Shown here: in pieces, positions 12,091 through 21,647 of the stretch | How the letters are laid out: the number at the start of each line of letters is the position of its first letter | How positions within the stretch are numbered: the first letter of the stretch is position 1 | DNA from: Thalassia testudinum | Lineage: Eukaryota; Streptophyta; Magnoliopsida; Alismatales; Hydrocharitaceae | Length of the DNA stretch: 64,000 nt | Direction of reading: 5' to 3' | Assembly (NCBI GenBank): GCA_037157565.1 | Contig: JAZHRO010000019.1 | Span: forward strand, 22,817,001-22,881,000 | Position numbers and translations under genes: made by a program | The notes under the pieces: model-generated | Told to the model about the DNA's origin: nothing | Seen by the model: only the letters and a program-made list of their open reading frames with translations | Databases searched by the model: none

Positions 12091-14820
12091 TGATGAGAGC
12101 CTCATCATGAGCCATAACTAACTCATTTTGACCTAATAAAGAGAATAAAAGCTCCTACATGACTTAGAAGAGGACTTAATTGGAGGAAAAGTGTTCTGAG
12201 AAGAAAACATGAAATAAAGGTTAAAACTATAATTTTACCATTGCAGTACATAAACGGGATTTCTCAGAGACAGTGCATAGGTCAAATGATCTAAATGAGA
12301 TAAAAAGTGGGTTGAATCAATCAAAAGTGGGTTCATGTGCAATCCAGGAATTAAATGACATTTGGTAACCCTAAAACAAACCTGCTTAATTCAACAAGGT
12401 TTCGATCAGGATAAAAATCAAGTAAACCCTCTAAAATTCATGGAAAAATATCCCCTAGGGTTTATAACATTCAAATTGGCCTTTGGAACCTAGTTTGACC
12501 TAGAATAGGGTCCTAGCTCATCAATTGACCTAATTTGGGTTTTCTCGCAAAATGTCCAGTCAAACATGGTCAACCTAAAATCCAACTTTACCATTGGATT
12601 CCTTAGATCCAAATTAGGTTTGTACCAAAATTTGGACCTAAGGGGAGGTCATCTTGACCAACTTTGCAATTTAATACACCCAATCACATTTTGGTCCCTA
12701 TCTTTTGAAAACCATCACATAAACCCCCCTAGCTTTCTCGCCAATCTTACAATCAAGTCCTTCTGCCATTATTGGGGCAAAATCCTTCTCTGGCGAGGTT
12801 GACATGGGGGATACGCTCAGATCCCTCAGAGATCTCCTCCCAGAATTGGAAGGGAGATTCTCTGAGGAATCCCCTTCCATCTGAGCCCGATCATGATCTC
12901 TGATTCCTGTCCAATCTCTCGTGCGAATGCACGAAAGATTTGGATCCCGACCACCTTCCTTCTCCGGCGAAGACAACAGTGGCTAAAAGCTTGCCCTCCA
13001 CGCACCAGAAGCCCGGCCAGCACCTATAAAAAGACCTCCAACCCTCTGCGAAATCTCTCAGCCTTGTCTTGGCAGTAGAATCATCCAAAATTCTTCTCTC
13101 CACTCTCCGGCCAAGAAACCCGCAAGCTCCGGCGATTACCTCTCCTCCTTCTCATCGCTCTACTGCCATACCAGCAGCAGAGTCTACTTCGCCTCATCTT
13201 CCCGCGTTGCGCCGCACCAAGCGCACGTTTCCCTGACCTCCTCCTCATCGTTGTTATCTCCCTCAGGGTTATCTTCTCCGACGACGGCACAAACGAGCCA
13301 TATGACTCCGCTGCCCCCTTTCTCTCCCAATAGTCCAGATAAGTTCCCCATCTTCCACTCTTTCATTTCCTCACTTTATTTCACACAATCGACCCTCGAC
13401 CGTCCCTGTCCACCACCACCTTCCTCATCTCCGGCCACCCTCCGGCGAGACGCTCCCATCGCATAACCTCCGCCTCACCTCACTGAGCACCCTCTGCTCA
13501 TCCACAGTCTCGCTACACCACCACAACAACCCCCCGAACACACCCACCTGTCCGGCCACAGAGCGACCTAGGCACTCACGCCTAGGCCGCCCTACAGCCT
13601 GCCACATAGCTCATCACCTTTGCTGCGACACGGTGAAGGTCCCCCGGTGATCTGATTAGGCCGCGAGGCAATTTTTGTGTCAGACAGATCTCAAGCTCCG
13701 GCCGCCATTGACAGCAACTCGAGGAAGCTCCACACTCGCTCCAGACCTCTGGACCACAAGATTCCAGGTGCTGCGAATTTGGGAAGGTCGTGCGAAGGTA
13801 GCTGACCCAGCAAGTGAAGCCAACAGAGCCTGCAATTGAGGGAATTGAAGGCACGATCTGCTGCGGGCGTGCGAGGAAAAGCAGTGGGCTTTAGTCCCAC
13901 ATCGGTAATTCACAACGTGCTCATATCCTTTATATTGATTTTATCATATCAGTCGGTTGCCTCCAAACGCACTTAGGGTGAGGTCGCTCACCTATCTCAT
14001 TGTGCCTCATCCACGAGTTCACCACACGAATCTGGTGCGACCCGACCCGACCCTGTCCTGAGCACACCTCACGCACCACCCTCACGCCGGTGTGCCTGGT
14101 CCCAGGCATGCGATTCGATCCGTTTACCCGGCTCTGGGAGAGCGTGCTGAGAGTGGTTTACACAGAGATGGAGAGACGCGCGGGTAGAGGGTTAGGTTTT
14201 GCTGTGCGTAGTTGTGTGCAGGACATAGGGACTTATCCGCTGCAAGAAAGAAGGAAGGAGGCTCTGCCAAGGAAGAAAGGCAAGGTAGAAAGGAAGAAGA
14301 AACGAGGCAAGGAAGTTCTGCCAAGGAAGAAAGAGAGGCAAGGCAGAGAAGAAGAACAGAACCAAGGAAGGCAAAGAAGAAGAAGCAAGGCCAAGGAGAA
14401 CAGAACTGAAGAAGAAGAAGACAAGGGACAGACAAAGATTCAAGAAGGCAAAGGAAAAGAAAAGGAAGAAGAAAGAGAGAGGAAAGCCAGTCCTTGGTCA
14501 CAGCAGGAAGAGAAATAAAGGAAGAGAAACAGAAGCATCAAGAGAAGAAAAGGAGCTTTATTTTAAGACGTCTGATATTGTATCAGATGTCCATTTTTGT
14601 TCCCTTTGAGCAATTTCTTTTTACATCACTCTCATTGAACTAGTCATTTATTTTCATTTAAAAAAGTTGTGTTCTCAAGTTTTGAAAGTACTTAGATTGC
14701 TCCCTATGTTCGACCTCGGATACTCTGATTTTTGAGTTATAAATCTTTATTTATTTTAGCGGAAAGTTCGTCTATATTACAACTCATTAATTATTAAAAC
14801 ACGATCTAGCCGCGTCAACA
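12091..14820 (+). repeat. Element A 3' LTR
   Basis: 2730 bp, TGATGAG to GCGTCAACA, followed by the CTTTT duplication. It carries an imperfect hairpin near 14567-14591 with arms GACGTCTGAT and ATCAGATGTC. Small indels and substitutions separate it from the 5' LTR. Confidence 0.94.
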
Positions 14821-14923
14821 CTTTTGTTCAAGTATAAATTTTATCTGTTGGCCGAGCTATTTTTGAGAATTTATTACTACAACGAACACATATTTCAAAA
14901 ACCTCGAATCAGCCGGATCAACA
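14821..14923 (+). repeat. Element B 5' LTR, right part
   Basis: After the second CTTTT the sequence resumes the B LTR (TTCAAGTATAAATTTTATCT) and matches 27549-27642 to its end at GGATCAACA. This is the 3' end of the LTR that element A split. Confidence 0.9.
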
Positions 14924-14926
14924 TTT

Positions 14927-14993
14927 TAGCACCGTTGCCGGGGATAGATTCCTCAGCATTAGCTCATAAACATTTTGGTACCGTTACCGGGGA
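14927..14993 (+). other. Two tandem tRNA-Asp-type primer-binding sites (element B)
   Basis: TAGCACCGTTGCCGGGGA (14927-14944) follows the LTR directly. TGGTACCGTTACCGGGGA (14976-14993) is a second copy, also preceded by an ACATTTT word. Each differs by two bases from the tRNA-Asp complement. Element D has the same doubling; A and E have one site. Confidence 0.82.
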
Positions 14994-16176
14994 GTAACAC
15001 GCAATTCACCGCTATTCTCTGCATTATTTGATTATATTTGAGCACTGACTTGCTCTGTTTACCTTCTTGTGATTTTGCAAGGTACTTCATGAGGAGATCT
15101 TTCGCACAAATCAACCACTCTAAGGCAGGTAACTTCTCTATTCTTCGCTAATCAACCTCCTAATCTTAGGAAGACAAAAAAGGAAACAATCAATTGGGAA
15201 TCACCTGCCTTATTTTTCATAGTAATTATCATTTAAAGGGCAAGTTTCCTAATTTGCAAAATTTTTTTCAAATCTCACTGAAGTTGAAACGTTTCTATTT
15301 TAAGATCCCATCCTTGATTTCTTGTACGTATTAGGGAATATGCTTAAATTCTAAATCACTTTGGGCTAACACATTTCTTGCTTGAAGCCGAAGGTGAACA
15401 TGTCAAAGATCAATTGGACTTGGAAATAGAGCCAATTTGGGTTTCAATTTCTAGGGTTTTAGAGTGCTAGTTCACACTTGCTTACATAAAAAGAACATTA
15501 CCCTCATGTGTCTATGTGCTACCCAAGCCCTTGATTAAAAAGATCTAATAAGAAAAACCCTAAAATTAGGCTCTAAATTCACTTGAACCCTAAAAAGCTT
15601 GGACATAATAACTTGAGTCAATCTAGGGTGATTTCTAGGTCTTGACCTAGATCTCATTCTGCCATCTTTAGGACAGGTCAGGTGAAGCTGGTCTGCATTG
15701 TAGGCCAACCAACCTCTAAATTAGGTCACAAGTTGAATTAACTTCTAACCAAGTGAAATCAAAGGCACAAATTAGGACATAAAATTGGTAGACTCAAGGA
15801 CTTAAGTTCATACATTCCGGTCTACCTGGACCCTCAGTGACAAGGAAGGTCGGGTGGGGGAAGCCCTGTAACCCATGGGGACGCTCCACCTTGTAGGGGT
15901 CTTTGCGGGGCTCTCCCTTCCTGACTGCCTAGGTACTTCTCGGGTGTGCGAATTTCTAATTCAGAGGCATCATCCGCCTCGAAGCTGCCTTAGTCATCCA
16001 AAAATCTTTAGGTGCTTTGATTGGGTCCAAATAACATCCAATCCCTTATCTATTCTCTAGAGCACATACACAGGAAGGCTATTAGGTTTTTAACCTAAGA
16101 AGCCTCACTAGATCTTCTTGGGAATCTCTTTCATATCTGATCAATTTTAATCTAACTAGAGTTTTGATTCTACATC
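14994..16176 (+). other. Element B untranslated leader
   Basis: No ORF is supported. The block at 15838-16047 matches the element A leader (4585-4800) with GGTCGGGTGGGGGA, GGGGACGCTC, TAGGGGTCTTTGCGGG and TTGGGTCCA in the same order. The rest has only general composition in common. Confidence 0.7.
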
Positions 16177-17731
16177 TTGATTCCACCATTTGATTCACAA
16201 AAAAAAAAAATGCAGCCTGGCTATATAGGAAGACTATTTAGAAAACCTGAGTCCCAAATGAGCATAAAAGAAAAGATACTTGAAAATGCCAACAGAAATC
16301 ATGAAGAATATTATAAAAGGGACATGATGGAAAAATTTGCAAAAACAACAAACCTCATCACGAACTGTGTAGGGATAATATGGACATAAATAAAACACGA
16401 TTCAACCCGGGATCATCTATTAGCAAAACACAGTGAATTGGTGAAATTACACAACAATGATTGTTTGGTCAAATCCTTCAGTTCTGAAAGAACTCTAGAA
16501 TTTTTTGAAAGAACGGGGAGACTTGCTGAATGAGTTATATAGAACAATCGATCAAAAATACTCGTTAGAAGTTAAGATGACATCTTGGAGTAATTCCAGT
16601 AATCCATGTAATTTCCGAAATCCCGGGTGTGATGATCAAGGTCGTTATGGACCCCCAACCCATATGGAATCTAATTCAAATAATGAACAAATTGATACAC
16701 CTAATCTTGAGACGGGTTGGGAGGATCCGATTGCAGGTGATCACGATTTTGAGCCAGCCCTAGAAAATCAAGAACCTGGTTCGCCAAGCTTAGATTTGCC
16801 AAACACCTGTGATAATGAGAGTAAGTCAGAACCTCTCGAGGGTGTAAATTCCGCTCCTTGTTCTGATAAGGTGACTCTCAAGAGCAATTCTGACATCCCT
16901 ATAGAGCGCAACCTAGATTCTAGTGATCTAACCCACACCCTTAACCTAGAATCTGGATCTGAGCCTTCTTGGGATGATTACAAGGCCCCGTGTGATCAAA
17001 ATCAGATTTTGAATTTGGATTCTGATTCTAGGCCTTTATTTGATGAATGCACCTCTTTAACATCCTTAGAAAAATAGATTGATTTTTTGGAAGTCATGCC
17101 AATCTACGATACAGAAACCGAGGAGTTGGAAGAGTTGGGATTTGATTGGGTCTTCCCTACAAGCCAAGAACCCAGGCCCATGCCTAATAGGGAAACCTTT
17201 TTGAGCTCGGAATCTGAAACTAGGTTAGATCCAAGTCAGGTTGCTGAGTCTACATCTTTTGATTTATTCTGTGGTGGAACCTCTGATCACGAATCAGATT
17301 CAGAACATGATTCTCTCAGGTTCTACAATGATTTCGAATCTTAACCTGATTTCGAAGAACTGTTGTTTCCTGATGACTACAAGCCAATCAACGACCTCAG
17401 CATACATGATCCATTCTTCGACTCTGACTCTGAGGTCCTTGATCCCGAGACCATTGATTAAAAATCAAGTGCCATTGATACGGAATCATTTCCTTTTGAT
17501 CCTCAGGAATCAGAAACAGAAATTGTCGAAAGTGTCTACAACCCAAAGTTTTAATCTTTTCTTGACTCAGATTTCCTTGATGCTATAAACACTCTTCAGG
17601 CATTTACCTTTGATTTTGATGGCTATTGTGAGGACTCTCTAGATGAACCCACCTTTGAATCCTTCCTAGAGGAGCCCTCACAAACAATTATTCTTGAAGC
17701 CACCTCTTCTACACATGCAAAACCTTCCTAA
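16177..17731 (+). pseudogene. Element B ORF: acidic protein of unknown function, interrupted by stops
   Basis: I do not recognise this protein. The first part starts at ATG 16177 (or 16210, MQPGYIGRLFRKPES), is basic and helical in look, has an in-frame TAA at 16387-16389, and changes frame by one base at the T run near 16500. From there one frame (open at 16505-17077 and 17087-17344) continues to 17731 with stops at about 17075, 17342, 17459 and 17552 but an unbroken character: Asp, Glu and Ser rich, with loosely repeated LNLESGSEPSWDD / LNLDSDSRPLFDE units. It sits where gag-pol should be. It shows no zinc knuckle, protease or polymerase motif. Element D holds a different acidic ORF in the same place. 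It may be a captured or highly diverged structural gene. Confidence 0.55.
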
Positions 17732-17856
17732 ACCCGTTTTCAACCTTAACCCGCAACCGGACTCAATTCTACTTTGATTCTCCTCTCAATGAGCCGGTTG
17801 CACATGATTCTCCACCACATTTTTATCGGGTTTTGGACATTGATCAGACTACAAAT
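17732..17856 (+). other. Element B body left of element C
   Basis: No feature except the last five bases CAAAT (17852-17856), the left target duplication of element C. The B body resumes at 23369. Confidence 0.8.
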
Positions 17857-18503
17857 TGAAAGTTCCCTACCAGGAGGGGTGACGTAATAAAATTTGCGGA
17901 AATAAAGCAATCTCACAAAAATCAATCGCACAATGTACACAGGTATTTTTAGGTGGAAACCCAAACCGGGTGAAAACCACCACCTAACCCTCTCGAGTTA
18001 GGATTTTCCGATCAACCTAGTTGATCAAATCCACTAACCGAATCACTTTGAACGAGGGTGATTCAACCTCAATACAACCACGCTACAAGTACGAGGGTAG
18101 CGTTCCTCAACCCCTTCTCTCCACGAGAAGGATTTTGTCCCACGAAGGAGACGGGAATTCGCAAAGCGAATACCCAACCGAAATACAAAGATAAAATAAA
18201 ACAACAGTCCTATAGAGCCAACAAAATTAAACCTAGCTTCTATAGGAAATAGGAAACTCCCCTTTGCAAGGAGTGCGTCGACGATGACGCGGTGCGTGTG
18301 CCACGCGATGGCGCTACGTCGCTCTCGTTATCAATAGCGGGAGAGCGGGCGCGCAAACTGTTTGATGCTCTCAAGATGTAGAGCTTGAGCTTGGAGAGCA
18401 AGAACTTCTTGGACACAAGAGTGTGAAAATGTGTAGCTAAGTGTATCCAAGTGTATTTCTAAGTGTCTCTTATGTTGTGTTTGTGTTACAAAGGTTCCCC
18501 TCT

Positions 18504-18511
18504 ATTTATAG
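18504..18511 (-). promoter_or_regulatory. TATA box of the C-family LTR
   Basis: TATAAATA on the minus strand within a CCTCTATAAATAGAGG palindrome. The same box occurs at 22294-22301 (minus) in the 5' LTR, where it would start element transcription, and at 35871-35878 (plus) in the solo LTR. Confidence 0.75.
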
Positions 18512-18620
18512 AGGCCTTAGGAAGGCTTTGGAAGGCTTGGAAAAGCTTCCATAGCCGTTGGGTGCAAAGCCCAAGAGAATCAGGCCGAAATCAGGACAAT
18601 GATTGCATTTGACAGGGTTA

Positions 18621-19162
18621 TCAGACGTCTAACTCTGGCATCAGACGTCTGGAAGGCCACTTTAAGACGTCTGATTCCAAGGTCAGACGTCTGATTCTAT
18701 GCGGGTTTCTCCCTGACTCGAATCAGATCTAAACAGGGTTTTTGTGCAAGTCCATCAGACGACATACAGGACGTCTGGTACTATGTCTGGACGTCTGGAA
18801 ACCTACTTTTACTGTGGGAATTGATTTCCAAACATTGCAACGGCTAGAAAATCTCTGAGAAGAGATTTTGGGTCAGCCGAGGCAAAACGGTCATTTATCA
18901 GACGTCTGTAAAGTCCTATGGACGTCTGATAAGGCTCTAACGGTCATACTCTTGAGTGTCTTCTAAGCCAGCCAACGGTCCACTAACTGGACGTCTGGCA
19001 AAGTCATCAGACGTCTCCTAAGACGTCTGGTCTAAGGTCTGGACGTCTGATTTCATCAGACAGAACTAACTATGTCCAGCCTAACAGTTATCGGACGTCT
19101 GAAACACCAGTCAGACGTCTTAAAATTCTTTATAAGACGTCTGATTTTGGGATTAGACGTCT
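18621..19162. repeat. Array of AGACGTCT palindromes in the C-family LTR
   Basis: Sixteen exact GACGTC cores plus one decayed one (CAGACGACAT) in about 540 bp, mostly as CAGACGTCTG or TGGACGTCTGG. They repeat at 22412-22953 and, partly decayed, at about 35217-35762. GACGTC is the C-box core bound by plant bZIP factors. Palindrome arrays are known in Sirevirus LTRs, with different motifs in different hosts. Confidence 0.85.
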
Positions 19163-19572
19163 GGAAATGCTGTTTGAGCCCTATATTGGTTTTCTAAGTA
19201 TTCTACAGAAAACCTAAGTATCCTAGGGTTGTGCAGGTGTTCCTAGGACTACTTTTAGGGTACTTTGAGGCTCTTTAACATAATGTTCTAAGGAATCAAA
19301 AAGAGCAAGAAAATAAATACAAGAGATACATGAAAGGATAAAAAAGAATCTATCCTATTCTTCTTGTCTTCCATCTCCAATCTTTCGCTCCACGCGATCC
19401 TCCTGTGTTTTCCGTCAAGCTCCTCCAATCCGTCCTGGATGCGAGCTTGAACTCCGTCTAAACACGTCCACATTTGCAATTGACCTGAAATCTAGGACTC
19501 AAATTGCAAATGTTAAATAACACGTGTTTTGTTATCATCAAAACAAATGATCGTGGTGCTCTAGCACCAACA

Positions 19573-19891
19573 ATCTCCCCCTTTTTGATGATGACAAAAT
19601 CGTAAATAATAATGCATAAAATTCTCCCCCTTTTTGACATTATCAAAAAGGTTTAATTGATTTTACATTTCTTATAACTCCCCCTTAAAACATGCTCTTC
19701 TATGAATTTATTTTAACAAAGGTGATATTCTCCCCCTTTTTGCGATAGTATTATTTTTCTCCCCCTTTCTAAAGGAAATTTAGCTACCTTATATCTCCCC
19801 CTTAAAAATTGACAATTAGCTCATCCCTTTTTTAACTCCCCCTATCTAAATACTTATGATAAAAAGATAGGGTAAAGAATTTTTACCTCAC
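19573..19891 (-). promoter_or_regulatory. Multiple polypurine tracts (element C)
   Basis: Read on the minus strand, AAGGGGGAG-type tracts occur at about 19575, 19622, 19677, 19729, 19758, 19794 and 19836. The one touching the 3' LTR (AAAAAGGGGGAGAT) is the expected primer for plus-strand synthesis. Repeated tracts of this kind are a Sirevirus trait. Confidence 0.82.
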
Positions 19892-21592
19892 CTACCATGG
19901 CCAATAAAATGGCCCGAATGGTGGTGGTGGATGCCACATCGGATGGGGCTCCCATCCGTAGCTTGGAGGCCTGGGCATCGACGCCGGTCTCCAATCCGGT
20001 GGTCGACGTGCGGCGGGTCCGTTGTTTGTTCGCCGTCTCGTCGGTCTTCTTCTTCTCCTCCTTGGTCTACTCATTGGTTCTCCCTACTTAAGTTGACCAA
20101 CCTTGAGCTTGTAGGTCCAGTCCTTTATGTTGTAGTCATCCCTGAACCCTACAAAACAAGATTCTAATTTTTTCTTCGGTATCCAAGTGAGCTTGGATCC
20201 GGATTTGTTAGAAAGTCTCCTTGATGGAGATCCTTTCGCAACCTTAGGGCTATGAAACTTATCTACTTTGTTGATTAATCTGTTAGAATTTTCCCTAAGA
20301 CATGCAATTTCTTTTTCTATAATGTTCATTTTAGTCTTTAAATCTGAAATTTCTAATTTTAGACTATTATTTTCCTCAATCAATTTAGTATTTTCATTGA
20401 TTAAATTTTTATTTTCTAAAAGCAGGTTATTAGGACTAGAGCTACTTTCTAGGTCCCTAAGCTTTATTTCTAACCTATCATTTTCACTTCTAAGAAAACT
20501 AAGGTTCTTCTTCATGCTTTTGTTTTCTATTTTAAGTGATTTACTAATCTCGAATAATTCATTAAAAGCTTCTTGTAAATCAAAATTTACTTCGTCGTCG
20601 GAGTCGCTTCCGCTTTCACTGTCGCTATTGGTTCCTCTGGCCATGAAACCAAAGCAAGCGGTTTCTTCTTCTTCTTCTTCCTCCGAGCTTGAATCGTCCC
20701 AAGTGGCTTGGAACGCCTTCTTTTTCTCCTTTTTGAGAAGAGGGCATTCTGGTCGCAGATGCCCTTTCCCGTTGCAGTGGTAGCAACGTCTCGGGCTTTC
20801 CTTCTTCTCCTTTTTCTTTTTCTTTAATTCCCTACAAAACTTGGAAAAATTTTTAAGTAAAATTCTAAAGTCTTCGTCGTCGGAACTTACCTCGCTATCC
20901 GACGCGGCTCTGAAGGCGAGAGTCTTCTTTGGTTTATGCTCCGGTGTATCCTTCTTCTTCTGCTTCAACTTAGTCTCCTAGGCCATCAGATTGCCTAGGA
21001 GATCTTCCATGTTGAGCTCCTCCATTTCGTTCACCTCCTCGATGGCGGTGACTTTCTGTTCCCACTCCGGTCCAAGGGAACGAAGAAGCTTCCGTTGAAG
21101 CTCCCCCTTGATGAAAGTCTTTCCTAAAGCTTTCAAGTTATTTACAATGAGAGTGAACCTAGTGTTCATCTCACTTAAAGACTCGTTAGATTTCATTGAA
21201 AAAGATTCAAATTCTTGAGAAAGAAAATTAATTTTTGAGGTTTTTACCTTAGAGGTACCTTCATGAGTTACCTCGAGTGTGTGCCAAATCTCGTATGCGG
21301 TGGCGCACTGCGAGATTCTGTTGAACTCCTCCGGGCTGAGCGCGCAATACAACGCGTTCATTGTTTTCGCGTTGAGAGAGAGCTCTCGGATCTGCTGCTG
21401 TGAGTATCCTCTGGCGGGTTTCTCTGGGATGTCGAAAGGGGTCTCGCACCTGGCCCAGACTGTGAAGTCAGTGGCTTGAAGCCACGTCTTCATCCGCAAC
21501 TTCCAGTAGGGGTAGTTGCTCCCGTCGAAGAACGGCGGACGGGTTGTGGACTGCCCCTCGGAGATCCTGATTGCTGATGTGCTTCCCTCCAT
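19892..21592 (-). pseudogene. gag: Element C gag with two in-frame TAG codons
   Basis: Capsid/nucleocapsid protein of the particle. The start is the ATG at 21592 (MEGSTSAIRI), 38 bases after the primer site begins. The copia Gag domain follows: PPFFDGSNYPYWKLRMKTWL, then EIWHTLEVTHEGTSKVK and LRSLGPEWEQKVTAIEE. A TAG at 20978-20980 interrupts GNLMA-stop-ETKLKQKKK without a frame change. Next come a zinc knuckle CYHCNGKGHLRPEC (CX2CX4HX4C), an acidic Ser/Glu stretch and a long coiled coil. A second TAG at 20084-20086 separates a basic Arg-rich and Pro/Trp-rich tail that ends PPPPFGPFYWPW. The frame is continuous over 567 codons. Either the element is moved entirely in trans, or the TAG codons are read through. 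Confidence 0.9.
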
Positions 21593-21629
21593 TTGATCTC
21601 TTGCTGGGTTGTTACGCCGAAATAGCAAG

Positions 21630-21646
21630 ACCTGCTCTGATACCAA
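21630..21646 (-). other. Primer-binding site, initiator Met tRNA (element C)
   Basis: Minus-strand TTGGTATCAGAGCAGGT lies one base from the inner end of the 5' LTR. TGGTATCAGAGC is the standard plant copia primer site. Confidence 0.93.
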
Positions 21647-21647
21647 T

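Larger units (their letters stand above)
1089..14820 (+). mobile_element. Element A: Athila-type Ty3/gypsy LTR retrotransposon, decayed
   Basis: A full-length element of 13.7 kb with LTRs at 1089-3846 and 12091-14820, both TG...CA, flanked by CTTTT. The order gag, protease, reverse transcriptase, RNase H, integrase marks Ty3/gypsy. The gag motif IPKFHGLNSEDPF, the tRNA-Asp primer site and LTRs over 2.5 kb mark the Athila lineage. No envelope-like ORF follows integrase, although some Athila relatives have one. The coding region carries many stops and several frameshifts. The LTRs differ by visible substitutions and small indels (for example about 30 bases present near 2456-2486 and absent from the 3' copy), so this insertion is clearly older than element C. 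Confidence 0.95.
17857..19572 (-). repeat. Element C 3' LTR (minus orientation)
   Basis: Reads TGTTGGTGC to GGAACTTTCA on the minus strand. It carries an array of GACGTC palindromes at 18621-19162 (16 exact copies) and a TATA box at 18504-18511. Its copy is 21648-23363. Confidence 0.94.

Noticed and set aside
18058..18252. 64-codon ORF repeated at 18058, 21849 and (minus) 36148
   Set aside because: It is antisense to the C element and is repeated only because the LTR is; no motif is present.
18621..19162. Repeated AGACGTCT words as a CRISPR or centromeric satellite
   Set aside because: Spacing is irregular, the copies are duplicated with the LTR, and the array stays inside LTR borders.
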